64,000 nt of DNA from contig NZ_CP025016.1 of assembly GCF_002953715.1 (NCBI RefSeq), forward strand, positions 248,001-312,000, given 5' to 3'. The notes under the pieces are model-generated. The model was given only the letters and a program-made list of their open reading frames with translations. It was not told the origin of the DNA and did not search any database. Shown here one piece after another: positions 47,037-56,164 of the stretch (position 1 is the stretch's first letter; the number at the start of each line of letters is the position of its first letter). The translations under genes were made by a program, and so were the position numbers. The DNA is from Rhizobium leguminosarum. GTDB lineage: Bacteria > Pseudomonadota > Alphaproteobacteria > Rhizobiales > Rhizobiaceae.

Positions 47037-47519
47037 TCACATGCCGAACAAGCGGCGATCCCAGAAGACGGGTTGGTGGAGGCTTGTCGTGATCGAGGGG
47101 AATTCCGGGTGGGCTGGGTTGATCAATATGTTGCGGTCGACGCGGGCGACGACGCTTGGCACCAGCAGGATGGCGCTGCGCTTCTCCTGGCACCATTTTT
47201 CGCCGAAAGCCTTGCTGACGTTCGCCGGCATGCTGTCCCAGCCGGGCAGCGCGGGTTCGGAGAAGACCTCATAGCTTAGCCCACGCGGCAGGGTGATCGT
47301 GACATAGTGCTGGTTGGGCGGCAGCCGCCCGCTGCCATGGACGAGCTTTTCGAGCAGTGCGGTCGAATAGTGCTCGCTGGTGTAGATGATCGGGCTGCCC
47401 GATGTGTTCCACCGGCCCGGCGCGATGGTCGAGCCGGTGGCGTCGAAGATCGGGTAGGTTCCGTTGGGATCTCCGATGCGGACGGATGTCAGTGTGCGGT
47501 CAAGAACCTGTGCGCTCAC
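47037..47519 (-). CDS. RES-domain toxin (type II toxin-antitoxin)
   Basis: A 160-residue RES toxin, a family that degrades NAD. The namesake residues are in PGRWNTSG (Arg36), ALLEKLVH (Glu57) and a downstream Ser (SAILLVPS). The start is a GTG overlapping the antitoxin stop (TGA/GTG, 4 bases). Follows an Xre/MbcA-type antitoxin gene, as is usual. Confidence 0.88.
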   Translation of the reverse strand: MSAQVLDRTLTSVRIGDPNGTYPIFDATGSTIAPGRWNTSGSPIIYTSEHYSTALLEKLVHGSGRLPPNQHYVTITLPRGLSYEVFSEPALPGWDSMPANVSKAFGEKWCQEKRSAILLVPSVVARVDRNILINPAHPEFPSITTSLHQPVFWDRRLFGM

Positions 47520-47947
47520 GCAGCGCTGCCGTATTTCAGGCTTCCGAGGATATCGAGCACGAGCTCGCCGCCGATCTCGCTCTGGATCACCACGTCGATC
47601 GGCCGCCTGTCCTCGAGCATCGCGTGCGGGCGAAACAGGAAATCGCGCGCCTCGGTTTCGGTCTGCCAGACATCGAGTGCCGATCCCCAGACGCGCGCCA
47701 GACGGGCGAGCTTTATGCCTTCGTCGGAGGAGAGCCGATGCTTGGACTTGCGCCGCTCATAGGTGGCCTTTGGAACGAGCCTATATTTGAACTGGGTATC
47801 ATCAGGCGCCAGAAGCAGCGCCATCCGATCAAGCGCCTTGACCGGCAAGCCTTCCTCGATGCTGGAGAGCAGGCCAAAGGCGGAGCGCGATGCCGGTTCC
47901 CGGGCGGGCAGTCCGAGAACGTCGGCGATGACTGCAAATCCCATCAT
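47516..47947 (-). CDS. Xre/MbcA/ParS-family antitoxin (DUF2384)
   Basis: A 143-residue antitoxin with the N-terminal Xre-like part (GLLSSIEEGLPVKALDRMALLLAPDDTQF) and the C-terminal DUF2384 toxin-binding domain (LARVWGSALDVWQTETEARDFLFRPHAMLEDRRPIDVV). AAGGAGC lies six bases before the ATG at 47947. Probably autoregulates the pair. Confidence 0.88.
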   Translation of the reverse strand: MMGFAVIADVLGLPAREPASRSAFGLLSSIEEGLPVKALDRMALLLAPDDTQFKYRLVPKATYERRKSKHRLSSDEGIKLARLARVWGSALDVWQTETEARDFLFRPHAMLEDRRPIDVVIQSEIGGELVLDILGSLKYGSAA

Positions 47948-48100
47948 GGCAAAGCTCCTTTTCACTTGATGTTATATTTAGCCTCAAGTGAGCCAATCTT
48001 CAAGAGCGCCATCCCGGCTTATCTTCGATAGCAGCGGGTTGTCGTGCGCGCCGGAGACCTCTATATTTTTCGAAGGCACGAACAACGAAGGAGGTTGCCT

Positions 48101-48963
48101 ATGTCACCGCGGGACGCCTGATCCAGCAATATCAAGACTTCTGCCTTTCCAAGGGCATCAATTTCATACGCATCGAATCCGTACGGCCGCATGACGATAC
48201 CACGCTCTTCTGCAGCGCTGGAATGCAGCAGTACAAGCCCCTCTTCTCCGATCCCTCCCATAGTGGAACCGTCGCAAACAGCCAGGCTTGCCTGCGCATG
48301 GGCGACATCGACGAGATCGGCGACGGAACTCATCTTCTCCATTTCTTCATGCTCGGCCTTTTCTCCTTCAGGGAAATGACCGTCGGCAACGCCATCGACT
48401 TCTGGCTCGAGTTTCTGGAAACGGTGGGGCTCGTGCCGGATCATGTGACGATCCATCCCGACCGTCTGGTGGAATGGACACCGCTCTATGGCGGGCGCGT
48501 GCCCATCGTGCCGGATCCGGAATGCATATGGAGCGATGGCAGCATCAGCGGATACTGCACCGAGTTCTATAAGGACGGCGTCGAGATCGGAAACATCGTC
48601 AATCCGCTCGGAAGCTGTATCGACGTCGGCTTCGGTCTCGAGCGTCTCGACATGATCGTCAACGGTACACCGCAAGACGATGCGCTCGGAACACTGTGCG
48701 ACACGGTCATGACGATCGTGGAAAGCGGCTACCGGCCGGGCAATAAGGAGCAAGGATATGTCTTGCGAAAACTGCTCCGTCGCATCCACAAGATGGGCGG
48801 CACGCTCGATCATCCTTTCTTCGCAGAAGAGGTCGAACGCCAGAAGCGACTGCGCGCCAAATATCTGCGTTTGCGTGACCGCCATTCCGAGATGAGTCCC
48901 GACTGGTGGTTCGACACCCATGGCATCGATCTCTCCGACATCGGGGAGATGATGGACGAATAG
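48101..48963 (+). CDS. Stand-alone alanyl-tRNA synthetase catalytic-core paralogue, start out of frame
   Basis: The frame ending at 48963 encodes only the class II core of AlaRS: FCLSKGINFIRIESVRPHDDTTLFCSAGMQQYKPLF, GTHLLHFFMLGLFSFREM (motif 2 region), CTEFYKDGVEIGNIVNPLGSCIDVGFGLERLD (motif 3) and GYVLRKLLRRIHKMGG. Editing and C-Ala domains are absent. The frame has no ATG, GTG or TTG before 48223, which lies inside the conserved core. A perfect AAGGAGG-N6-ATG at 48088-48103 is one frame off and stops after six codons (MSPRDA). A one-base loss after this ATG would explain it. So it is either a fresh pseudogene or uses CTG 48118. Function unknown. Confidence 0.75.
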
Positions 48964-48972
48964 CGGAAACAG

Positions 48973-48999
48973 GGCCTCCCGCAGATAAAGCGGGAGGCC
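48973..48999. terminator. Terminator-like hairpin between converging genes
   Basis: GGCCTCCCGC and GCGGGAGGCC form a perfect 10-bp stem around AGATAAA, nine bases past the AlaRS-like stop and facing the ABC permease end. Confidence 0.6.
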
Positions 49000-49094
49000 T
49001 TGCCATATCCTGGAAGGCGTCAGCTTTTCGGCCATCCCCTGTTTGCCCAGGCGACGAGCCAGTCATGGAGATGTGCTGCCCGCATTGAACGCTT

Positions 49095-49865
49095 TCAGTT
49101 GCGCGCCGGCTGCAGCCGACGGAAAATCCGCTCGATCTGGGCAACGGCGGCAAAAAAGACGATGCCGGAGAAAGAGGCGAGCACGACGGCGGCAAAGAGC
49201 CTTTCCGCCTGATAGTTGAATGTCGACTGGATGATGACAGCGCCCAGCCCCTGGTTCGAGCCGATCCACTCCCCGACGATCGCGCCAATCACACAGGTGG
49301 TTGCCGAAATGCGCAGCGACGCAAAGAGCAAGGGGGCGGATCGTGGGGCGCGCAGGCGCCAGAACGTCTCCCACCCGCTCGCCGAAAGCACATGCATCAG
49401 GTCAAGCTCGCTCGCAGTCGCCAGATTGAGGCCCCGGGCCGTATTCACCAGGGTTGGGAAGAAGCAGATGAGAGCGGCGATGATGACCTTCGGAAGCATG
49501 CCGAGGCCGAAGATGAGGATGATGATCGGCGCAAGCGCCAGCACCGGAATCGTGTTGAAGAGCAGGACAACGGGAAAATAGGCGGCCTGGAAGCGCGGAT
49601 TATAGACAAATGCAACCGCCAGGATCACGGCGAGACTATTGCCCAAGAGGAAGCCGAGGCCCGCCTCACCCCATGTCGGGATCGCATTCGACAGCAGGAA
49701 GCGCCATTCGATGCCAAGCGTGCGCAGGATCGCCAGCGGCGTTGGAACGATATAGGCCGGAATACCGAGAGCCGGCACCAGCCATTGCCAGGCGAGAAGC
49801 AGCGAGAGGGCGCCGATAACAGGAAGGCCGATTGCCTCGGCGAGGGATAGCCGACGATGCGTCAT
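49095..49865 (-). CDS. ABC transporter permease (SsuC/TauC-like)
   Basis: A 256-residue permease of the nitrate/sulfonate/taurine group with EAA loop DLMHVLSASGWETFWRLRAPRSAPLLFASLRISATTCVIGAIVGEWIGSNQGLG. The ATG at 49865 overlaps the ATPase stop (ATGA). Completes a three-gene importer with the ATPase and NMT1-like binding protein. Confidence 0.9.
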   Translation of the reverse strand: MTHRRLSLAEAIGLPVIGALSLLLAWQWLVPALGIPAYIVPTPLAILRTLGIEWRFLLSNAIPTWGEAGLGFLLGNSLAVILAVAFVYNPRFQAAYFPVVLLFNTIPVLALAPIIILIFGLGMLPKVIIAALICFFPTLVNTARGLNLATASELDLMHVLSASGWETFWRLRAPRSAPLLFASLRISATTCVIGAIVGEWIGSNQGLGAVIIQSTFNYQAERLFAAVVLASFSGIVFFAAVAQIERIFRRLQPARN

Positions 49866-50662
49866 GCAGCCGAATTCCCCTCCTGCAGCAATTGGCGCAG
49901 ACGGGCGGCGGTCTCCTGGACATCGAGACTCTCGCGCCGACAGAGCCCACGCTCGTCTTTCAGCGGTGCAAGGTCGATCAGCGCCTGGACGCGACCCGGA
50001 TTGGCCGCAAGGACCAGCACGCGTCCGCCGAGATAGATCGCCTCGACGACGCTGTGGGTGACGAACAGGATGGTCGTGCCGGTCCGGCGCCAGACGTCCA
50101 GAAGCTCGTCGTTCAATCGTTCGCGGGTGATCTCGTCGAGCGCACCGAAGGGTTCGTCCATGAGCAGGATATCCGGCTCGCATTGAAGCGCGCGTGCAAT
50201 GGCGACACGCTGGCGCTGGCCCCCGGACAGTTGATGCGGATAGCGGTCGGCCAGATGCGACAGGCCGACCAGTTCGATCCAGTGGTCGGGCCGCGGATCG
50301 ACCGTTCGCGAGACGCTCTTCTTCCCCACCTGCAGCGGCAGCGCGACATTCTCTTTCACGGTCCGCCACGGCAGCAGCGTTGCATCCTGAAAGACGAAGG
50401 CGACTTCGCGCCGCCGGCGCGCCTCCGAGGCTGTCTTGCCGAGCACCGACAGCCGCCCGTCAAGCGGCGGAAGAAGATCCGCCACCGCACGCAGCAAGGT
50501 CGACTTGCCGCAGCCGGAGGGACCGAGAATTGTCAGAAACTCGCCCCTGCCGACGCTGAGGTCGACGCCGGACAGAATGCGGGTCGTCTCGACAGCGCCG
50601 GCATAACCGATAGCCAGATCCTTGGTTTCGATGGCCGCTGCTTCAGGCAAATTCGCTCTCAC
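49862..50662 (-). CDS. ABC transporter ATP-binding protein (SsuB/TauB-like)
   Basis: A 266-residue ATPase: Walker A GPSGCGKSTLLRA, signature LSGGQRQRVA, Walker B ILLMDEPFGALDEITRERLNDELLDVWRRTGTTILFVTHSVVEAIYLG, the SsuB/TauB pattern. Overlaps the binding-protein stop by 4 bases. Confidence 0.9.
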   Translation of the reverse strand: MRANLPEAAAIETKDLAIGYAGAVETTRILSGVDLSVGRGEFLTILGPSGCGKSTLLRAVADLLPPLDGRLSVLGKTASEARRRREVAFVFQDATLLPWRTVKENVALPLQVGKKSVSRTVDPRPDHWIELVGLSHLADRYPHQLSGGQRQRVAIARALQCEPDILLMDEPFGALDEITRERLNDELLDVWRRTGTTILFVTHSVVEAIYLGGRVLVLAANPGRVQALIDLAPLKDERGLCRRESLDVQETAARLRQLLQEGNSAA

Positions 50663-51705
50663 GCAATCTTCGGGCGGTCACCCGCCGTCATGTCGAGGAT
50701 CCTGGTCGTATAGCAGTCCTCCAGCTTCGGCGCGCCGCTCTTGAACTGGCCGATCTTGTCGTAGACGGAAATCTGTTCGGCAAGCGCGGCCGGATCGAAG
50801 CTGCCCCAGCCATCCTTACCGGTTGCTGCGTCGAAGCTCAGCGACAATATGCGCGGCACTGTCTTCAGCTCCACGGCAAGGTCGAGCTGCGGATAGGCCT
50901 CCACCGTCAATTTGACCGCCTCCTCGGGATGGTCATGCGTCCAGGCCCAACCCTTGGCGACCGCACGCAACACCTTTGCCAATGTCTCGGCATGGCCGGT
51001 CACCGCATCGTCGGTGGCAAAATAGACGTTGGCGTAGGACGGCAGGCCCGTGTCCTTCATTATCAGATCGATGCGGTCTGGGCCGATGATGGAAAGGGCC
51101 TGCGTGTTGGTGATCCATCCGGTCACTGCATCGACCTGGCCGGTCATCAGCGGCGTCATGTCGAAGCCGATATTGGTGATGGTCAGGCTCGAGGGATCGA
51201 TATTGTTCTTCAGCAGAATGGCGTCGAGCACATAACGGGCCGTCGGCTGGATGCCGATGCGCTTACCGACCATATCCGTGACGGTGCGGATCGGTGCCTT
51301 CGGCAGCGAATAGAAGGCGAAAGGCGCCATGCGGAAACCGCAAGCGAAGATCTTGATCGGCACGCCGGATGACCTGGCAAGAAGAAGCTGTGCCGAATCC
51401 GAGAATTGGCCGAGCTGCGCATCACCCGTGATCACGGGCGGCACCGTTGCCGAATTGGGACCGCCAGGGGAAAACTCAACGTCGAGACCCTCGGCCTCGA
51501 ACAGACCCTGCTTGACTGCGACGATATCGCCGATCTGTCCATTGCTCATCAGCCAGTCATATTTGATGACGACCTTGGATGCGGCGGCATTCGATTGACG
51601 CGGCACGAACACGCTTATCCCTGCCGTCGCTGCAGCAAGGGCAAAGGCTCCGCCCTTCAGGACGGTACGCCTGCCGACCACGATTTGTTTGTCATCCCCG
51701 TTCAT
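50659..51705 (-). CDS. ABC transporter substrate-binding protein (NMT1/SsuA-like)
   Basis: A 348-residue binding protein with a Tat signal (VGRRTVLKGGAFALAAATAGISVFVPRQSNAA) and NMT1/THI5-type features: YDWLMSNGQIGDIVAVKQGLFEAEGLDVEFSPGG, GKRIGIQPTARYVLDAILLKNN, VDAVTGWITNTQAL. This group imports pyrimidine precursors, sulfonates and related compounds. First gene of the importer operon; a VOC gene lies 57 bp upstream. Confidence 0.87.
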   Translation of the reverse strand: MNGDDKQIVVGRRTVLKGGAFALAAATAGISVFVPRQSNAAASKVVIKYDWLMSNGQIGDIVAVKQGLFEAEGLDVEFSPGGPNSATVPPVITGDAQLGQFSDSAQLLLARSSGVPIKIFACGFRMAPFAFYSLPKAPIRTVTDMVGKRIGIQPTARYVLDAILLKNNIDPSSLTITNIGFDMTPLMTGQVDAVTGWITNTQALSIIGPDRIDLIMKDTGLPSYANVYFATDDAVTGHAETLAKVLRAVAKGWAWTHDHPEEAVKLTVEAYPQLDLAVELKTVPRILSLSFDAATGKDGWGSFDPAALAEQISVYDKIGQFKSGAPKLEDCYTTRILDMTAGDRPKIA

Positions 51706-51762
51706 TTGCTTGTCCTTCCCCTTGTTGGATTGTTGGACGGCTGGCTGGACCGATTGCGCCCG

Positions 51763-52200
51763 CTATTGCGGGTCGATGTCGCCGGTCGGACCGCCTGCGG
51801 CCCACGCATAAATTTCCCAGAGATTATCGTCAGGATCGGCGAAATAGACGCATCGCGCGTTCCAGACATAGTCCTGCGGTGGCGCCTGGAAGAGTACGCC
51901 CGCGGTCTTCAGCTCCGCATAGGCAGCATCGACCTGCTCCGGTGAGGCGAGCTCGATGGCCGCGCAGGCCTTGTGCACACCCGGAGGAGCCCGGCGGCTT
52001 GAGACACCGGTATTCTCAGCGATATGCGCGATCTCCCAGAGCGCCAGCGTCACGCCCGCCCCTTTGAAATCGGCAAAACCGGGAGCACGACGGCGCGGTT
52101 TGAAGCCAAGCCGCTCGACATAGAAGGCCGATGCCTTGTCGATATCCTCGACCAAAAAGCAGATGTCGGTAATCGGATTGGTTTGGGCAAAAGCGGTCAT
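51763..52200 (-). CDS. VOC-family (glyoxalase/dioxygenase-like) protein
   Basis: A 145-residue single-domain VOC protein: NPITDICFLVEDIDKASAFYVERLGFKPRRRAPGFADFK, then AAIELASPEQVDAAYAELKTAGVLFQAPPQDYVWNARCVYFADPDDNLWEIYAW. The metal-ligand Glu in LWEIY is visible. It lies between an AraC regulator and the NMT1-type importer, all in the same direction, so it may act on the imported compound. Confidence 0.82.
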   Translation of the reverse strand: MTAFAQTNPITDICFLVEDIDKASAFYVERLGFKPRRRAPGFADFKGAGVTLALWEIAHIAENTGVSSRRAPPGVHKACAAIELASPEQVDAAYAELKTAGVLFQAPPQDYVWNARCVYFADPDDNLWEIYAWAAGGPTGDIDPQ

Positions 52201-52306
52201 GTGGGCCTCCTGATGGGAAAAGCCTCGCAGACCGCAGCCTCAAGAGATTTCAAATTCGTGCGGTTGTCTTTCGCAAAATTGCTGATTTCGCTCGGCGAGC
52301 GCCGAC

Positions 52307-53170
52307 TCAGAGACGAACCGATCGCTGGTATTCCTTCGGCGTCGCCCCCATCAGACGGCGAAAGACGCTGGAAAAATGGGCCTGGCTGGAAAAGCCTGTG
52401 GCATAAGCGATGTTTGCCAGCGTCTCCTTGCCGTCGGCGAGGTAAAGCCGCGCCCGCTCGATCCGGCGTTCGAGAACGAAACGATGCGGCGCCAAACCCG
52501 CCGCCCGTTTGAATTCCCGGCTGAAATGAAACGGACTCATATGGGCCACCCCGGCCAGCTCCTCCACACTCAGATCGGATTTGCCAAGGAGGTTCTCGAT
52601 GTAATCGATCACACGCCGGAGATTGTCCGATGTCAGCGGACGATCGCCGGCTTCAGGTTTGGCGCCCAGCAGCTTTACGACGCAACAGGCGAGCGCCATC
52701 CCCAGATGCTGCATCAGAAGCGGGTCGGCGTGTCCGGTCTTCTCGGCGGCAAGCGCAAGAGACAGCGCAACCTGCAGCGTTGTCGGATCAGTCGTCGCGC
52801 TGAGAGCGTCGCTGTCCCAATGCTCGGGATCGAAGCGAGAGCCGCCAATGCCGCTGTAAAGCGCCGGTGACTGGAAAATCGAGATATAATCCGCCGCATC
52901 GCCATCGACTTCAAGGACGGTGGCGGCCGGTTGAAATCCCAGGGTGAACGCATGCCTCTCGACTTTGCGGAATGCCCCGCTTCCAAGGCGGTAGGCATAT
53001 TTGCCGTGCGCCGTGCGGTTGATCGAAATTCTATGAAGGGAGCCCCTCGACACCATTTGCCCCGCAGCGCTGCGATAGGTCTCGACGATCATGTCGCGTT
53101 GAACGAAGGCCTTGTAGCCCCCGAGGGATGGCCGGCTTATTGAGAAAATCTGCGGGTCGATGTCGGGCAT
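52307..53170 (-). CDS. AraC-family transcriptional regulator
   Basis: A 287-residue regulator with C-terminal AraC helix-turn-helix: LSVEELAGVAHMSPFHFSREFKRAAGLAPHRFVLERRIERARLYL and ETLANIAYATGFSSQAHFSSVFRRLMGATPKEYQRS. N-terminal half unassigned. Upstream of the VOC gene and NMT1-type importer in the same direction and probably their regulator; 106 bp separate it from the VOC gene. Confidence 0.87.
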   Translation of the reverse strand: MPDIDPQIFSISRPSLGGYKAFVQRDMIVETYRSAAGQMVSRGSLHRISINRTAHGKYAYRLGSGAFRKVERHAFTLGFQPAATVLEVDGDAADYISIFQSPALYSGIGGSRFDPEHWDSDALSATTDPTTLQVALSLALAAEKTGHADPLLMQHLGMALACCVVKLLGAKPEAGDRPLTSDNLRRVIDYIENLLGKSDLSVEELAGVAHMSPFHFSREFKRAAGLAPHRFVLERRIERARLYLADGKETLANIAYATGFSSQAHFSSVFRRLMGATPKEYQRSVRL

Positions 53171-53535
53171 TGTTTCATTCTCCCTAGCAGGGGAGAGGCA
53201 AGTTGCGCGCCAAGTGAGCGAAGGTTCGCGCTAGATATCAACGTCGCAGCATAAAACCCGACGGTGCCCATTAATTCGTGATTTTACGCCTGCTGTCGCG
53301 CCACACGGCACCAGGGCCTGGCAGGAGTTGAGCCTCGGCAAATTTGGTCGCATGCGCAAGAATTATGCAGTGCATGTTTCTTCTTGATCGGCCCGCTCGC
53401 GGGAAACCGCAGCCAGAAATGAGCGTTTGCTCCGTCCACTCTTTTCATCGGAGAGCGTCATTTTGGAAATTCCTTTCTCCCCATTCTCATTAGTCTACTT
53501 AATTTATAGACATAACTGAATTGGAGAGAATGGTA
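53171..53535. other. Intergenic region upstream of the sugar ABC operon
   Basis: 365 bp between the AraC gene (leftward) and the sugar-binding-protein gene (rightward), without a supported gene. The right end (53480-53520) turns AT-rich and contains an inverted repeat listed separately. Confidence 0.55.
53493..53511. promoter_or_regulatory. Inverted repeat upstream of the sugar ABC operon
   Basis: GTCTA, nine bases, TAGAC, about 25 bp before the binding-protein start. A possible operator; no local regulator gene of the LacI or DeoR type is in the window. Confidence 0.4.
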
Positions 53536-54549
53536 ATGAGCATCGAAAAGTCCGGAAGCGGTCTCGGAAGACGAGATCTGTTGAAACTGTCTGCCGCGGC
53601 CGGGGCCGTCGTCGCGGGTGCTGCTCTGGTCGGGCAGCAGCCGGTTTTCGCGGCCGACGAAGAACTGTCGCTGAAAGGCAAGCGCATCGCCATCAGCGCA
53701 ACCGGCACCGATCACTTCTTCGACCTGCAGGCCTATAATGCCCAGATCGAAGAGGTAAAGCGCCTCGGTGGCGAGCCGATCGCCGTCGATGCCGGACGCA
53801 ACGACGGCAAGCTGGTCTCGCAATTGCAGACGTTGATTGCCCAGAAGCCGGATGCGATCGTTCAAATCCTCGGCACCCTCAGCGTCATCGATCCCTGGCT
53901 GAAGAAGGCGCGCGATGCCGGGATCCCGGTTCTGACCGTCGACGTCGGCTCGACCAATTCGATCAACAACACCACCTCCGACAACTGGGGCATCGGCAAG
54001 GACCTGGCGCTGCAGCTCGTCTCCGATATCGGCGGCGAAGGCAATATCGTCGTCTTCAACGGCTTCTACGGCGTGACCCCCTGCGCGATCCGCTACGACC
54101 AACTGGTCAATGTCGTCAAATATTTCCCAAAGGTGAAAATCCTCCAGCCGGAATTGCGCGACGTCATCCCGAACACCGTGCAGGACGCCTTCACGCAGAT
54201 CACGGCGATCCTCAACAAATATCCGGAAAAGGGTTCGATCAAGGCGATCTGGTCGGCCTGGGACATTCCGCAGCTTGGCGCGACCCAGGCTTTGGCTGCC
54301 GCCGGGCGGACCGAGATTCGGACCTATGGCGTCGATGGCAGCCCGGAAGTGCTGCAGCTCATCGCCGATCCGAATTCGCCGGCCGGCGCCGATGTCGCCC
54401 AGCAGCCGGCAGAAATCGGCCGCACCGCCATCCGCAACGTCGCCAAGATGCTCGCCGGCCAGACGCTGCCGCGCGAGACCTATGTTCCGGCACTGCTCGC
54501 CAACAAGACCAATGTCGGCGAAGTCACCAAGAAGCTCGGCATCGGCTGA
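53536..54549 (+). CDS. Sugar ABC transporter substrate-binding protein (RbsB-like)
   Basis: A 337-residue type I periplasmic binding protein with a Tat-like signal (LGRRDLLKLSAAAGAVVAGAALVGQQPVFA). Core: KRIAISATGTDHFFDLQAYNAQIEEVKRLGGEPI, LIAQKPDAIVQILGTLSVIDPWLKKARDAGIPVLTVDVGS, ADVAQQPAEIGRTAIRNVAKML. Starts at 53530 and 53536 are both possible; 53536 gives better ribosome-site spacing (GGAG). First gene of the ribose-type operon. Confidence 0.88.
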   Translation: MSIEKSGSGLGRRDLLKLSAAAGAVVAGAALVGQQPVFAADEELSLKGKRIAISATGTDHFFDLQAYNAQIEEVKRLGGEPIAVDAGRNDGKLVSQLQTLIAQKPDAIVQILGTLSVIDPWLKKARDAGIPVLTVDVGSTNSINNTTSDNWGIGKDLALQLVSDIGGEGNIVVFNGFYGVTPCAIRYDQLVNVVKYFPKVKILQPELRDVIPNTVQDAFTQITAILNKYPEKGSIKAIWSAWDIPQLGATQALAAAGRTEIRTYGVDGSPEVLQLIADPNSPAGADVAQQPAEIGRTAIRNVAKMLAGQTLPRETYVPALLANKTNVGEVTKKLGIG

Positions 54550-54559
54550 CATTGAACCA

Positions 54560-54586
54560 GAGCGATCCGGCCGTGTCGGATCGCTC
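54560..54586 (+). terminator. Intercistronic hairpin between sugar-binding-protein and ATPase genes
   Basis: GAGCGATCCG and CGGATCGCTC form a perfect 10-bp stem with a 7-base loop, ten bases past the binding-protein stop. Likely a message-stabilising or partial-termination element. Confidence 0.55.
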
Positions 54587-54613
54587 GGAATCTGCCCGCC
54601 CGGAGAGATCGAC

Positions 54614-56164
54614 ATGACGGCCATTTCGTTGAAGCAGCCGGTGACGGCACGCGACGACATCATCCGCTTTGAAGGCATCGTCAAGCATTTCGGCGGTGCG
54701 CAGGCGCTTGCCGGTGCGTCGCTGATCGTCAGGCGCGGCACCATCCACGGTCTCGTCGGCCAGAACGGCGCCGGCAAGTCGACGCTGATCAAGCTACTGG
54801 CCGGTCTTCACCAGCCCGATGGCGGCCGGATCGAGATCGAAGGGCGAACATTCGACAGGCTGACACCGCATCTTGCCGAAGAGCTCGGCATCCATTTCAT
54901 TCACCAGGACCGGCTGCTGGTGCCGACGTTTACTGTCGGCGAAGCCCTGTACCTCGGCCGGGAACCCCGCATTGCGGGCACACCGTTCCTCGACCGGCGA
55001 CTGATGCAGCGCCGTGCGTCTGACATTCTCAATGACTATTTCGGTATCCGGTTGCCGAACGCCGCCTTGATCGGCGAATTGTCGACTGCCGAAAAACAGA
55101 TCGTGCAAATCACCCGCGCGCTCCTCAATCAGCCGAAGGTGCTCGTCTTCGACGAGCCGACGGCCGCCTTGGTGCGCCGCGAGGCCGATATCCTCTTCCG
55201 GTTGATCCGCCGTCTGCGCGACGAAGGCGTCACCATCATCTATATCTCGCATTACCTGAACGAAATCGAAGAGCTCTGCGACCACGTCACCGTGCTGCGC
55301 AATGGGCTGGACGTCGCCTCCGTGCCGATCGGGGAGACCTCAGCCAGCGCGATTGCGCGGCTGATGGTCGAACGTGATATCAAGGAGATGTTTCCAAAGC
55401 CGCAAGTGACGCCGGGCGAGGAAATCCTCAAGGTCGAGCAGCTGTCGGCGCCAGGGAAATATAGCGACGTGAGTTTCACGCTTCGACGCGGCGAGGTGCT
55501 CGGCCTCACCGGCCTGCTCGGCTCCGGCGCGAAGGAGCTGGTCCGCACTCTCTTCGGTCTGGAGACCCCGACTTCCGGCAATATCGAGATCAGCGGCAAG
55601 GCTGCCCGTTTCAACAATCCCACCCAGGCAGCTGGTCGCGAGATCGCCCTGGTGCCGGAAGACCGGCGTCGCCACGGCGTCGCGCTCGACCTCAGCGTCG
55701 CGGAAAATATCAGCCTTTCCAGCCTTGGCCGCTTTACGCGTTTCGGCTTTCTCGATCGCAGACGCGAACAGAGAGAAGTGGACGCTCTGATTGCGCGACT
55801 GCAGGTGAAGACCAATGGGCGCGATGCCCTGCTACGCACGCTTTCGGGCGGCAACCAGCAGAAGGTGGCCATCGCCAAGTGGCTGAGCCGCCGTTCCGAG
55901 GTCTATCTCCTCGACGAGCCGACGGTCGGCGTCGATATCGGCTCCAAGGTCGAAATCTATACGCTGATCGGCGAACTCGCGTCGCGCGGCGCCGGCGTCA
56001 TCGTGCTGTCTTCGGATCTGCCCGAGCTCGTCGGCATCACCGATCGCATCCTGGTGCTCTTCCGCGGCCGCGTGGTGCGGGAATTCATATCGTCGGAGAC
56101 CACGGCGGATGCCGTGTTGGCTCAATCGACCGGATCATCCGAGGGACATCGCCATGTCGGCTGA
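54614..56164 (+). CDS. Sugar ABC transporter ATP-binding protein (RbsA-like, double ATPase)
   Basis: A 516-residue protein with two ABC domains. First: Walker A GQNGAGKSTLIKLLAG, signature LSTAEKQIVQI, Walker B VLVFDEPTAALV. Second: GLLGSGAKELVRTLFG (degenerate Walker A, usual for RbsA), LSGGNQQKVAIAKWL, VYLLDEPTVGVDIGSK. CGGAGAGA precedes the ATG at 54614. The frame is open upstream, but that part is antisense-like to the binding-protein frame and was not used. Confidence 0.9.
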   Translation: MTAISLKQPVTARDDIIRFEGIVKHFGGAQALAGASLIVRRGTIHGLVGQNGAGKSTLIKLLAGLHQPDGGRIEIEGRTFDRLTPHLAEELGIHFIHQDRLLVPTFTVGEALYLGREPRIAGTPFLDRRLMQRRASDILNDYFGIRLPNAALIGELSTAEKQIVQITRALLNQPKVLVFDEPTAALVRREADILFRLIRRLRDEGVTIIYISHYLNEIEELCDHVTVLRNGLDVASVPIGETSASAIARLMVERDIKEMFPKPQVTPGEEILKVEQLSAPGKYSDVSFTLRRGEVLGLTGLLGSGAKELVRTLFGLETPTSGNIEISGKAARFNNPTQAAGREIALVPEDRRRHGVALDLSVAENISLSSLGRFTRFGFLDRRREQREVDALIARLQVKTNGRDALLRTLSGGNQQKVAIAKWLSRRSEVYLLDEPTVGVDIGSKVEIYTLIGELASRGAGVIVLSSDLPELVGITDRILVLFRGRVVREFISSETTADAVLAQSTGSSEGHRHVG

